Below, piece after piece: positions 14,888 through 23,382 of a DNA stretch of 48,000 nucleotides; within the stretch, counting starts at the first letter, position 1; every line of letters begins with the position of its first letter. Under the pieces are notes generated by a model. It had not been told where the DNA came from and did not search any database. It saw only the letters and a program-made list of their open reading frames with translations. The translations under genes and the position numbers were made by a program. The DNA lies in contig QNYZ01000088.1 of assembly GCA_003973265.1 (NCBI GenBank), positions 1 to 48,000 of the forward strand. Reading direction: 5' to 3'. This DNA is from Deltaproteobacteria bacterium (GTDB taxonomy: Bacteria; Desulfobacterota; Desulfobacteria; Desulfobacterales; QNYZ01).

Positions 14888-15925
14888 ATGTCCAAGTTAG
14901 CCAAGACGATTGCTGTTGCTGCCATTTTTTTGTTTGCGTTCGGGATGCTGTTGCCGGCCGCGGCCAGTGCAGGCAAAGTTATCAAGCTGCACCATCTGAA
15001 TAAGGATGACCCCTTTGACAATCCCACCGGCGCCATGGCCACCGTCTTCAAAAGCCTGGTTGAAGCCGGCACCAACGGATCGATCACCGTTCAGACTTTT
15101 CCCAACGGGCAGCTGGGAAAAGATGCGGCCGTTACCCAGCAGGTTAAGGCCGGCGTGATCCAGTCCGGCATTCATTCCGTGGGCGGCTTTGCAGCCACCT
15201 ATCCCATGATGGGTGTTATTGATATCCCCTTTGCCTTTCCCAATATCAGCACCACCTATGCGGTATTTGACGGCCCGTTCGGTAAAAAACTGGCCGCGGA
15301 TATTGAGAAAAAAACCGGCCTGAAAGTGCTGGGATTCGGCGATTCCGGTGGATTTTTCAACTTTACCAACTCCAAACGTCCTATCAAGACACCGGCCGAC
15401 TTCAAGGGGTTGAAAATCCGTACCATGGGTCTGGATACCCATAAAACCATCATCAGCGCCCTGGGCGGACAACCGGCAGCCATCGCCTGGACGGAAGTTT
15501 ATACCGCCCTGCAGACCGGTGTGGCGGATGGTGAAATGAACCCCATCCCGATCATTGCCTTTGCCAAGTTCAACGAGGTTCAAAAATACCTGACCCTGAG
15601 CGGGCACCTGTTTGCGCCGTATGTCTGGGTTATGAACAAAGCCTTCTGGGACGGTTTGAGTGACAATGAAAAATCCGTGGTCAGTTATGCGGCCCGGTCG
15701 GCCATCGTTGCCGGTCGGGGCATCGCCCGGGTCATTGAAGCCTCCGACCGGGGATTACCGGCGCTGGCCAGGGATATGGAAGTGAACTCGCTGGACCCGG
15801 CGGCCAAACGCCAGTTTCGCGATGCGGCCATGCCGGCGGTTAAGAAGCTGATTACTGAAAAATACGGCCCGGAAGGAGTTGAGATGATGAACGCCTTTCT
15901 GTCGGCCATCGAGGAGAGCCGATAG
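14888..15925 (+). CDS. dctP: TRAP transporter substrate-binding protein (DctP family)
   Basis: A 345-aa periplasmic protein. A signal peptide is clear (MSKLAKTIAVAAIFLFAFGM ending AASAG). The mature part has GLKIRTMG around residue 170, where the Arg of DctP proteins binds a substrate carboxylate, then GGQPAAIAWTEVYTALQTGVADGEMNP, the other ligand-contact signature. An AAGGAGG box lies 7-8 bases before the start. It is last of the dctQMP operon and followed by a terminator. The ligand is a carboxylate of unknown identity; the divergent PLP enzymes suggest an amino-acid-like or oxoacid substrate (inference). Confidence 0.93.
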   Translation: MSKLAKTIAVAAIFLFAFGMLLPAAASAGKVIKLHHLNKDDPFDNPTGAMATVFKSLVEAGTNGSITVQTFPNGQLGKDAAVTQQVKAGVIQSGIHSVGGFAATYPMMGVIDIPFAFPNISTTYAVFDGPFGKKLAADIEKKTGLKVLGFGDSGGFFNFTNSKRPIKTPADFKGLKIRTMGLDTHKTIISALGGQPAAIAWTEVYTALQTGVADGEMNPIPIIAFAKFNEVQKYLTLSGHLFAPYVWVMNKAFWDGLSDNEKSVVSYAARSAIVAGRGIARVIEASDRGLPALARDMEVNSLDPAAKRQFRDAAMPAVKKLITEKYGPEGVEMMNAFLSAIEESR

Positions 15926-16001
15926 CCTTCTTTGGGGGTAACCTGTTTGTCGGCTGCCGGAAAACGGTGAAACCCCGGCTGGCCCGCAGAAATTAGAGAA
16001 A

Positions 16002-16049
16002 ATGCGTATCCGGGGCGATTGGCCAGATGCCCCGGATTCCGCATGAGAT
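16002..16049 (+). terminator. Terminator of the TRAP operon
   Basis: ATGCG plus ATCCGGGGC (16002-16016) pairs with GCCCCGGAT plus CGCAT (16029-16044) around a 12-base loop, followed by GAGATTTTT. It lies 76 bases after the dctP stop. Confidence 0.85.
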
Positions 16050-16101
16050 TTTTGCATCACAATTTCGACAACCTGTTTATAGGGATAAGGTCTATATTTC
16101 C

Positions 16102-16130
16102 TTGACAAAATAAAAACGGATGAGTAATAT
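16102..16130 (+). promoter_or_regulatory. Sigma-70 promoter of the IHF/HU gene
   Basis: TTGACA at 16102-16107, a 17-base spacer and TAATAT at 16125-16130. It lies about 85 bases before the start codon of the DNA-bending protein gene and after the TRAP terminator. Confidence 0.8.
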
Positions 16131-16216
16131 ATTTGAATTATAAAATCTGTGTCCGTGAGGGAAATACCGCCCGACACCCGGATAGCCTTAGATAATCGTA
16201 CAGGAGAACGCTGCCC

Positions 16217-16501
16217 ATGACACTGACAAAGGCCAAGATCATCAACGATGTACACGAGAAAATCGGATATCCAAAAAAAGAGGCCGGTGATATTGTTGAA
16301 ACCCTGCTGGAATTGATGAAGTCGACCCTCGTCGATGGAGAGGATATCTTAATCAGCGGGTTTGGTAAATTCTGTGTCAAGGATAAGAACGCCCGTAAGG
16401 GTAGAAATCCGGCCACGGGTGATGCCATGATGCTGGATAAACGCCGGGTGATTACCTTCAGGTGTTCGGCCGCCTTACGGAACAAAATCAACCATAAATA
16501 A
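16217..16501 (+). CDS. ihfA: IHF/HU-family DNA-bending protein, IhfA-like
   Basis: A 94-aa nucleoid protein. The N-terminal MTLTKAKIINDVHEKIGYPK, the EDILISGFGKFCVKDKNAR strand and the GRNPATGD DNA-intercalating arm with its proline are the IHF/HU signatures; spacing and the N-terminus are closest to IHF alpha. It bends DNA and could assist sigma-54 promoters such as those used by the activator at 19099. AGGAG lies 8-9 bases before the ATG. It is monocistronic with its own promoter. HU is the alternative call. Confidence 0.88.
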   Translation: MTLTKAKIINDVHEKIGYPKKEAGDIVETLLELMKSTLVDGEDILISGFGKFCVKDKNARKGRNPATGDAMMLDKRRVITFRCSAALRNKINHK

Positions 16502-16588
16502 TGGGTTGACCATCCCTGTTGTTTCCAGACAATCTTTTTCCCGCCTGTTCCGGGATCGTTTCTTTACCAGTCAAAAAGCATGAGAGTG

Positions 16589-16620
16589 CTTTGCCTGATG
16601 GTGGACACCGTCAGGCAAAG
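16589..16620. other. Hairpin downstream of ihfA
   Basis: CTTTGCCTGA and TCAGGCAAAG form a perfect 10-bp stem, extended by GGTG/CACC inside. It lies about 90 bases after the ihfA stop. There is no T-run on either side, so it may stabilise the transcript end or be a factor-assisted terminator. Confidence 0.5.
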
Positions 16621-16735
16621 GGCACGCGCATCGTTGTTGCTTTATATTGCAATCGTGTTAATCGGGTAACATAAGTCATCCGCAATACGGATGAAATTCG
16701 CTTTTTACGCACACCTGTCGTATGCCGGAAAAACC

Positions 16736-16759
16736 TTTCTCCCCAGTAAGCCTGTGGGG
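16736..16759 (-). terminator. Weak terminator candidate after nifS
   Basis: On the minus strand CCCCA and TGGGG enclose a 9-base loop; GAGAAAGG and then TTTTT follow. It lies about 30 bases past the nifS stop. The stem is short, so confidence is limited. Confidence 0.35.
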
Positions 16760-16789
16760 AAATCCAGCCGGAAAAATCGACCGGAAAAT

Positions 16790-17959
16790 TTATCCGGCCT
16801 GGCTTTGTTTCCAGAACGGCGACATCTTGCGGAGACGGTCAATGATGGGCGGAAGATGTTCGATAATATGATCGATCTGTTCTTCGGTGTTGTACCGGCT
16901 GAGGCTGAACCGGATAGAGCCGTGGGCGGAGGTAAACGGCACCCCCATGGCCCGAAGGACATGGGACGGTTCCAGGGAACCGGACGTGCAGGCCGATCCG
17001 GAGGACGCACAGATACCGATTTGATCCATTAATAATAAAACCGCCTCTCCTTCCACGGCGTCGAACCCGATACTGGTTGTATTGGGCAGACGGTTTTTAA
17101 CATCTCCATTGACCGACGCCTTGTCAATACGGGCCAGCAACTCGCTTTCCAGCCGGTCCCGAAGCCGGGCCACCCGTGTATTTTCCTCTTCAATATGCTG
17201 GCCGGCCAGTTCGCAGGCTTTTCCCAGCGCCACAATCGAAGCCACATTTTCCGTGCCGCCCCTCCGGCCACGTTCCTGGTGCCCGCCGATCAAAAACGGC
17301 GAAAACTTGGTCCCCTTACGGATATACAATACCCCCACCCCCTTGGGTGCATGGAGCTTATGGCCGGATAGAGCGAGCATGTCCACAGGTACCGAGGAGA
17401 GGTCAATGGGAACCTTGCCCACAGCCTGGACGGCATCGGTATGAAATACGATACCCCGGTCCCGTATCTTTTTGGCAATTTCGGGAATGGGAAAGATCAC
17501 ACCCGACTCGTTGTTCGCCCACATGATACTGACCACGGCGGTATCATCGGTCAGATGGTCGTAAAGATAATCAAGGTCCAGCCGCCCCTTATGGTCGACC
17601 GGAACAAAAGAGACCCGATACCCGCGTTTGGACAAATCTTCACACAAACTTTTCACGGCCGGATGCTCCACCCGGGTGGTGACGATGTGCCGTTTGTCCG
17701 GATTGGAGCGCAGGGCCGCATGGATGGCGGTATTGTCGCTTTCCGTGCCGCAGCTGGTAAAAACGATTTCTTCGGGTGCGGCACCCAGAAGATCGGCGAC
17801 CTTTGCGGCGGCTTCCCTGAGTTTATCTCCCACCTGGCCGGCAAAGGTATACATGCTCGAGGGATTGCCGTAGTAACGGGTCAGATAGGGTGACATTTCC
17901 TCAAACACTTCGGATGCCACCTGGGTGGTGGCGTTGTTATCTACGTAAACCATTTTCAT
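16790..17959 (-). CDS. nifS: Cysteine desulfurase NifS
   Basis: A 389-aa PLP enzyme that takes sulfur from cysteine for Fe-S cluster assembly. Features are the N-terminal DNNATTQVA, H99 in VEHPAVK stacking on PLP, K201 in LSGHKLHAPKG as Schiff-base lysine, and the catalytic C324 in SSGSACTSG that carries the persulfide. The length is normal. The start overlaps the nifU stop by 4 bp (ATGA), so NifS is made together with its scaffold. No nitrogenase genes are in view; it probably serves general Fe-S assembly, as in many anaerobes that lack isc. Confidence 0.95.
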   Translation of the reverse strand: MKMVYVDNNATTQVASEVFEEMSPYLTRYYGNPSSMYTFAGQVGDKLREAAAKVADLLGAAPEEIVFTSCGTESDNTAIHAALRSNPDKRHIVTTRVEHPAVKSLCEDLSKRGYRVSFVPVDHKGRLDLDYLYDHLTDDTAVVSIMWANNESGVIFPIPEIAKKIRDRGIVFHTDAVQAVGKVPIDLSSVPVDMLALSGHKLHAPKGVGVLYIRKGTKFSPFLIGGHQERGRRGGTENVASIVALGKACELAGQHIEEENTRVARLRDRLESELLARIDKASVNGDVKNRLPNTTSIGFDAVEGEAVLLLMDQIGICASSGSACTSGSLEPSHVLRAMGVPFTSAHGSIRFSLSRYNTEEQIDHIIEHLPPIIDRLRKMSPFWKQSQAG

Positions 17960-18786
17960 GGATGAACCTCCTCTACCACCAGCTCAGGGGCAACCAGTTC
18001 CCTCAGCTTTGCCTGAACATATTCTGATAATGTCACTTCCGACAACCGGCAACTGGCACAGGTTCCCCGAAGCTGCACGTAAACGGCATTGCCATCGACA
18101 TCGACCAACTCGATATTGCCACCATCCTTTTCCAGCGCCGGCCGGATTTCCCGTTCCAGCGTCTCTTCAATCAGCTTTATTTTCTGGATATTGGTCAGCC
18201 GGGTCTGCTTTTTTTTGGGTACCGGCTCTTTTTCCATGACTGAATCAATAATTTCCTGGATCTGGTCATGACATTTCTCACACCCCCCACCGGCCTTGAC
18301 ATAGTCGGTCACATCGGCAATGGTCGTCAGGTGGTTTTCCCGGACCACCCGCTCTATCTGTATATCGGTTACCCCAAAGCATTCGCAAACCACCTCGCCT
18401 TCGGTCTCTTCAACCGGGGTGCCCTCAAAGTTGGCAATGGCCGCCTCCAGCGCCTCCCTGCCCATCACCGAACAATGCATCTTTTCCTTGGGCAGGCCAC
18501 CAAGGAATTCGGCAATATCGTCGTTAGATATTTTTCGGGCTTCGTCCAGGGTCAGCCCCTTGAGCATCTCGGTCAGGGCCGAAGAAGACGCAATGGCACT
18601 GGCACAACCAAAGGTCTGAAACTTGACATCGTCGATGCGGCCGTCATCGTCCAGTTTAAAATAGAGGGTGAGCGCATCTCCGCAGGCCAGGGAGCCGACT
18701 TCGCCCACACCGTCGGCATTTTCAATGATTCCGACATTCCGGGGATTTAAAAAATGATCTTTCACCTTATCCGTGTATTCCCACAT
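17956..18786 (-). CDS. nifU: Fe-S scaffold NifU, full three-domain form
   Basis: A 276-aa cytoplasmic scaffold. The IscU-like N-domain has C35, C61 and C105 for transient clusters. The central [2Fe-2S] BFD-like domain has C134, C136, C169 and C172 (VVCECFGVTD, GGGCEKC). The C-terminal Nfu domain has C243 and C246 (GTCASC). It receives sulfur from NifS and passes clusters to apoproteins. AGGAG lies 9 bases before the ATG. The product fits an organism rich in radical SAM, CODH and Rrf2 Fe-S proteins. The 312-bp gap to the divergent regulator at 19099 has no gene and presumably carries both promoters. Confidence 0.95.
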   Translation of the reverse strand: MWEYTDKVKDHFLNPRNVGIIENADGVGEVGSLACGDALTLYFKLDDDGRIDDVKFQTFGCASAIASSSALTEMLKGLTLDEARKISNDDIAEFLGGLPKEKMHCSVMGREALEAAIANFEGTPVEETEGEVVCECFGVTDIQIERVVRENHLTTIADVTDYVKAGGGCEKCHDQIQEIIDSVMEKEPVPKKKQTRLTNIQKIKLIEETLEREIRPALEKDGGNIELVDVDGNAVYVQLRGTCASCRLSEVTLSEYVQAKLRELVAPELVVEEVHP

Positions 18787-19098
18787 AATCCGTCTCCTAT
18801 GTTAACAACGTTTGACAGGCTGGATCCTGATTTTATCAAATTCTATCGAACAATATGGGTTTTAGTGCGCAATGCGGTTTACCCATCCAACAAATGTTCG
18901 TTTCAACGTACAATAATCATCGTTCAGAAAAAGAAAAGCCGGGCCTTACTTTTTTTTTAGGTGGCCGGTTTATGAAAGGTGTTTGTATCATTTTCGCAAT
19001 TATCCGTATACCGGCCGGCAATTGACATTATCCGGCCTGGTGATGTAAAAATATAATTAACGGTCCGTTTTTATTTTCAGTTGCGATTCGGGGCATCC

Positions 19099-20454
19099 AT
19101 GACAAACAACCATTTTCAGCGCATCTCTTCCCACCACAACAATCTGACTCGTATTTTAGATAATCTCAAGGAGGGGATTCTTGCTCACGACCTGGACCGG
19201 CGTATTATTTTTTTTAACCGGGAAGCAGAAAAAATCACCGGTTATCGTCGTGAGGATGTGCTTGGAAAAACATGTGAAGAGGCGTTTGGGGCGCCTTTGT
19301 GTGGCGGAAAATGTCAGTTTTATGTGGGCGATGACGCATCGGAAGACGCCGCAGAATACACGACAAATATCATCACTAAAAACGGCGACACCCGGCGGGT
19401 GGAAATGGCCCCTACCGTCATGTTTGATGATGATGGACACCCCCAGGGGGTGCTGACCTCCATGAGGGATGTGACCGATTATCTGCAGCTCCAGATCCAG
19501 GCCCGAAAGTTGACCAGTTTTGCCGGGATCATCGGCCAGGACGCCCGGATGCTTCAGGTATTCGAACAGATTCGGGACGTATCCGCCTATGATTTTCCCG
19601 TGCATATCGGTGGAGAAACCGGGACGGGAAAAGAGCTGGTTGCCCATGCCATCCATAACGAAAGTTCCCGGGGCGGCGGCCCGTTTGTTCCTATCAATTG
19701 TGGCGCGCTGCCGGAAGGATTGATCGCCAGCGAGCTGTTTGGCCATGTAAAAGGGTCTTTCACCGGCGCTCACCGTGATAAAATGGGCCGGTTTGAACTG
19801 GCCGATGGCGGAACCATTTTCCTGGACGAGGTCACCGAATTACCCAGGCCGATCCAGGCTACCCTGCTGCGATTTCTTCAAGAAAACTCGTTTGAACGCG
19901 TTGGGGATGAAAAAACCATCTCCGTGGATGTCCGCATTATCAGCGCTACCAATAAAGAGCTGAAAACGGAAGTGAACCAGAATCGATTTCGGGACGACCT
20001 TTTCTACCGGTTGAACGTGATTCCCGTTCACCTGCCCCCTCTGCGTGAACGGAAAACCGATATCCCGCTGTTAATCGAACATTTTCTCCATGAAACCGAA
20101 AAGCAATACGGCCGGCATCCCCATCAGGTTGTTCAAGAGGCCATGGCCCTGCTGATGGATTATCAATGGCCCGGCAATGTCCGCGAATTGCAAAATGCCG
20201 TTCAATTCGCCATGGTCCGGGCCAAGGGGCGATTCATTCGACCGGATGATTTACCCCTTGAGGTTCGGGCGGGATGCCCACCTGCACCGTCTGCACCGGT
20301 TACCCATCACCGGAAAATCCGGCTCAGCGAGGAGACCGTGGTATCCGCCATGGAAAAGACGGGCGGTAATAAGGCAAGGGCGGCCAGAATACTGGGTGTG
20401 GGCCGGGCAACACTCTACCGGTTCCTAACTGCACACCCGGGGCTCTTGTCCTGA
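19099..20454 (+). CDS. PAS-domain sigma-54-dependent activator (NtrC/NorR-type, Fis HTH)
   Basis: A 451-aa cytoplasmic enhancer-binding protein. The order is: PAS sensor (about 15-130, with C59, C68 and C72 in TCEEAFGAPLCGGKC), AAA+ ATPase with Walker A GETGTGKE at about 172, the sigma-54 contact loop GSFTGA at about 219-224 (Ser in place of the first Ala of GAFTGA) and Walker B GTIFLDE, then a Fis-type HTH (GNKARAARILGVGRATLYRFL). It drives open-complex formation at -24/-12 promoters. Start: ATG chosen rather than the TTG six codons upstream. It is divergent from nifUS; its targets are not evident. The three Cys in the PAS domain may bind a metal or cluster (inference). The following 347 bp up to the CLC gene show no convincing gene. 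Confidence 0.9.
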   Translation: MTNNHFQRISSHHNNLTRILDNLKEGILAHDLDRRIIFFNREAEKITGYRREDVLGKTCEEAFGAPLCGGKCQFYVGDDASEDAAEYTTNIITKNGDTRRVEMAPTVMFDDDGHPQGVLTSMRDVTDYLQLQIQARKLTSFAGIIGQDARMLQVFEQIRDVSAYDFPVHIGGETGTGKELVAHAIHNESSRGGGPFVPINCGALPEGLIASELFGHVKGSFTGAHRDKMGRFELADGGTIFLDEVTELPRPIQATLLRFLQENSFERVGDEKTISVDVRIISATNKELKTEVNQNRFRDDLFYRLNVIPVHLPPLRERKTDIPLLIEHFLHETEKQYGRHPHQVVQEAMALLMDYQWPGNVRELQNAVQFAMVRAKGRFIRPDDLPLEVRAGCPPAPSAPVTHHRKIRLSEETVVSAMEKTGGNKARAARILGVGRATLYRFLTAHPGLLS

Positions 20455-20801
20455 AACAGCGGTAAAAGCCGGATAGGGGCGGGATTTTTAATCAAAAGTA
20501 TGCTATTCTTTAAAAAATTCCCGGATTCTCCCCGCTGTCGTTAAAAAATATTTATTCGTGCAGATCACCGGCTGGTTTGTTGCGGTGCCCGGTATCTCAC
20601 AGAGATTCGAGCAGGTCATCCAGGTGCTTCCGCATACCGTCAAATAGACGTAGCCCCTTGACGGCCGATCGTTAAAAGCGCATATATCGGCCGGCTGCGC
20701 CATCGGAAGGGTCCGGGGCTTTCCCTGTCCGGACCAGGGGGTGCCGCCATCGCGAATATGAGCTGAAACATTTACCCTTATCCATTTTCGTGAGGAGAGA
20801 C

Positions 20802-22625
20802 GTGCAGTCAAAAGAAAAATTAAAAAATGGCCTGGAAAAGGCCGTTGGACCACAAAATTCAAAAAAGATCCTTCATGCCGGTAAATGGGCGTTTTATTTT
20901 TTTGCCATCGGCATCATCGCCGGGCTTGGATCGGTTGTATTTCATACATTATGTGTGCTGGGCAGTCATTATTTTCTCGATATGATTGCCGGATACCGCC
21001 CTTTGCAGCCGGCCGGCGAACACCACCTGCTGCCCCCCACCCATACGCCGTTCAACCGGTGGCTGCTTCTGATATTGCCGGCCATCGGCGGTCTCTTCAG
21101 CGGGTGGATCGTCTATACGTTTGCACCGGAAGCCGAAGGCCATGGGACCGATGCCGCAATTGAGGCCTATCATCGTAAGGGTGGCTTCATACGGGCACGT
21201 GTTCCATTTATTAAAACGATCGCCTCTGCCATTACCCTGACAACGGGCGGGTCGGGAGGAAGAGAAGGCCCGATTGCACAAATCGGTGCCGGGTTCGGAT
21301 CATTTTTGGCCACGAAATTAAACCTGAGTGATCGTGAACGGCGGATCATGATGGCGGCCGGCGTCAGTGCCGGCGTCGGCAGTATTTTCCGGGCACCCCT
21401 GGCCGGGGCGCTGTTTGCGGCTGAAGTATTGTATAAAGACCCCGAGCTCGAATCCGAGATTATCATTCCCGCCGGGCTTTCGTCGGTGGTGGCCTATTGC
21501 GTTTTTTGCCTGGTGTACGGCTGGGGATCCCTTTTCAACTCCCCTGATTTCACCTTCACCAACCCGCTCGAACTGGGGCCCTATATGGTACTGGCCGTCG
21601 TATTGGTCGGGCTGGGCGTTTTTTATGTTAAATCATTTTACGGGGTGGTCCATCTTTTTAAACGATTCAACCTCCCCAACCATATCAAACCGGCTATCGG
21701 CGGATTGTGTACGGGGATCATCGGTTTCTTTCTGCCGCAAACATTGTCTTTCGGATATGGTTTTGTCGAGGCGGCGCTCGCCAATCAAATGACCATTCCG
21801 TTTTTGATTTTTCTCGCTGTCGGCAAGGTATTAACCACCTCTTTTTCCATCGGTTCCGGCGGCAGTGGCGGTGTTTTCGGACCGTCGATCGTCATCGGGG
21901 GCGCCATGGGCGGCGTCATCGGCAAATTATTTCATCTATGGATCCCGGCGGTCGTTACCCACCCGGGCGCCTTTGTGGTGGTCGGCATGGCCGGTTTTTT
22001 TACAGCCGTATCCAACACGCCGATTTCCACCATCATTTTTGTCAGCGAAATGACCAATTCCTATCACCTGCTGCTCCCCAGCCTGCTGGTTTGCCTGGCA
22101 ACCTATATGATGGCGCACCGGTGGACCATTTACGCTGAACAGGTTCAGGGAAAAGTAAACTCGCCTGCCCATGCCGGTGACTTTTTTAACGATATCCTGG
22201 GTACAATCCATGTGTCCGATCTGATGGATAAAGTTCGGACGGTGGGAACCATCACCAAGGAAATGAACTTTGGCGAATTCAAATTGTTCTTTTCCCAGAA
22301 TCAGCAGCATTATTTTCCAATGGTGGATGACCGGAACCGGCTGTTGCGAATCTGTTCCATCAACGACTTTCGCGGCAAGCTTTTTTCGCCGGACAGCGAT
22401 GACAAGATGAGTATGTGCCAGTTTTGTACTGATGACCTGATCACCATCACGCCGTCAGAGGATTTGAATTCGGTATTGTCTAAATTTACGATCAAAAATA
22501 TCGACAGCCTGCCGGTGATGAAAGACGACGAACCGGATGTTCTGATCGGGATGCTCAGCCGTCGGGATGTTATTGCCCTGTATAACCAGCGCGTAAAAGA
22601 AATGAAGGCCATGCGGGCGAAATAG
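20802..22625 (+). CDS. CLC-family chloride channel / H+ antiporter with C-terminal CBS pair
   Basis: A 607-aa membrane protein with about 10-12 helices. The selectivity-filter motifs are recognisable: GHGTDAAIEAYH (in place of GSGIP), GGSGGREGPIAQIG with the gating Glu, and GSGGSGGVFGPS (GxFxP). From about residue 460 two CBS domains follow (HVSDLMDKVRTVGT ... DSLPVMKDD ... GMLSRRD), which could sense adenine nucleotides. Start: the GTG at 20802 follows AGGAGA; the GTG at 20790 is in frame but inside that box. The atypical first motif leaves the transported anion (chloride, nitrate, fluoride) open. It is monocistronic and followed by a large hairpin. Confidence 0.88.
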   Translation: MQSKEKLKNGLEKAVGPQNSKKILHAGKWAFYFFAIGIIAGLGSVVFHTLCVLGSHYFLDMIAGYRPLQPAGEHHLLPPTHTPFNRWLLLILPAIGGLFSGWIVYTFAPEAEGHGTDAAIEAYHRKGGFIRARVPFIKTIASAITLTTGGSGGREGPIAQIGAGFGSFLATKLNLSDRERRIMMAAGVSAGVGSIFRAPLAGALFAAEVLYKDPELESEIIIPAGLSSVVAYCVFCLVYGWGSLFNSPDFTFTNPLELGPYMVLAVVLVGLGVFYVKSFYGVVHLFKRFNLPNHIKPAIGGLCTGIIGFFLPQTLSFGYGFVEAALANQMTIPFLIFLAVGKVLTTSFSIGSGGSGGVFGPSIVIGGAMGGVIGKLFHLWIPAVVTHPGAFVVVGMAGFFTAVSNTPISTIIFVSEMTNSYHLLLPSLLVCLATYMMAHRWTIYAEQVQGKVNSPAHAGDFFNDILGTIHVSDLMDKVRTVGTITKEMNFGEFKLFFSQNQQHYFPMVDDRNRLLRICSINDFRGKLFSPDSDDKMSMCQFCTDDLITITPSEDLNSVLSKFTIKNIDSLPVMKDDEPDVLIGMLSRRDVIALYNQRVKEMKAMRAK

Positions 22626-22705
22626 TCGAATTCACCCTTTGCGACCGAAACCGCCGGCACCCCCTTTCTCTCTTTGGAGATCAACGCAATTCATTGTCAT
22701 TACCT

Positions 22706-22765
22706 GGAAACGGCCCTTTTCGAGTCGAGCTGGATTCGACCAGCCGGACTCGAAAGGGCCGTTCC
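22706..22765. other. Large hairpin between the CLC gene and the efflux operon
   Basis: GGAAACGGCCCTTTTCGAGT at 22706 pairs with ACTCGAAAGGGCCGTTCC ending at 22765, with one or two bulged bases. Inside the loop GCTGG and CCAGC pair again. No T-tract follows on the plus strand. It probably ends or protects the CLC transcript. Confidence 0.6.
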
Positions 22766-22791
22766 GGTTGCCCCGCTCCGGATCCCCCCCC

Positions 22792-22834
22792 TTGACAATG
22801 GGCCACACGTCTAATATTTAGAAAGATAAATATT
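22792..22834 (+). promoter_or_regulatory. Promoter and operator of the MarR-efflux operon
   Basis: TTGACA at 22792-22797, a 17-base spacer and TATTTA at 22815-22820. An inverted repeat AATATTTA (22813-22820) / TAAATATT (22827-22834) covers the -10 box and the likely transcription start. The size and AT-richness fit a MarR operator, and the marR-like gene begins 60 bases downstream. A third AAATATTAA lies at about 22845. Confidence 0.75.
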
Positions 22835-22894
22835 TAGCCTGGCGAAATATTAACCATGCATGCCATTACACTGCCGAGCAGAAGGGATACCCAT

Positions 22895-23359
22895 ATGAAA
22901 AATGATGAGCTGGTAGACAAAGCGCGTTATCTTTTTACGGCGGGGAAGTTGATTCATGATCGAATTTATGAAGCCGGATCCTGCTACTTTACCGATCAGG
23001 ATGAAAATAAACCTGATGTAGAGCTCTCATTACCCCAAAAAAACCTGATGCTGGCCGTCCGCCGGCTCGGCCCCGTCTCCATGTCCGATCTGGCCAGCCA
23101 GCTGGGCGTATCGCCCCCGTCGGCGTCTGCCATGGTCGACCGCCTGGTGGAAAAAGGGATCCTGACCCGCGAGCACAGTACCGAGGATCGCCGGAAGGTC
23201 GTGGTCCGAATTTCCGATGATGCGATGTCGATGATGGACGGAATCGAAAAAAATATGCTCGGGATGTTTATCGACCTGGTTGAAAAAATCGGACCGGAAA
23301 CAACCGCGAAATGGTGCCAGGTGCTTATGCGCGTAGAGTCGGTGTTGAAATCGAAGTAA
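22895..23359 (+). CDS. MarR-family repressor of the efflux operon
   Basis: A 154-aa dimeric winged-helix protein. The central HTH is VSMSDLASQLGVSPPSASAMVDRL, followed by the wing REHSTEDRRKVVVRIS with the DRR motif; the flanking helices form the dimer interface. The start at 22895 is chosen because GAAGGGA precedes it; an in-frame ATG at 22856 would overlap the leader. It is first gene of an operon with an RND pump and lies directly behind a palindromic operator, so it probably represses its own operon until an effector binds. The effector is unknown. Confidence 0.9.
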   Translation: MKNDELVDKARYLFTAGKLIHDRIYEAGSCYFTDQDENKPDVELSLPQKNLMLAVRRLGPVSMSDLASQLGVSPPSASAMVDRLVEKGILTREHSTEDRRKVVVRISDDAMSMMDGIEKNMLGMFIDLVEKIGPETTAKWCQVLMRVESVLKSK

Positions 23360-23382
23360 CTTCAATCGATAAGGAAAGAGAA

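Noticed and set aside
14897..15607. 236-aa frame antisense to dctP
   Set aside because: dctP has a signal peptide, family motifs and a ribosome-binding site; the antisense frame is a by-product of codon bias.
16621..16650. Sigma-54 promoter at the GGCACG sequence after ihfA
   Set aside because: The following GC is not at the required -24/-12 spacing.
19022..19057. TTGACA ... TATAAT before the sigma-54 activator
   Set aside because: The two boxes are separated by 24 bases, too far for one promoter.
20503..20862. 119-aa minus-strand frame before the CLC gene
   Set aside because: It overlaps the start of the CLC gene, has no ribosome-binding site and its translation shows no recognisable motif.
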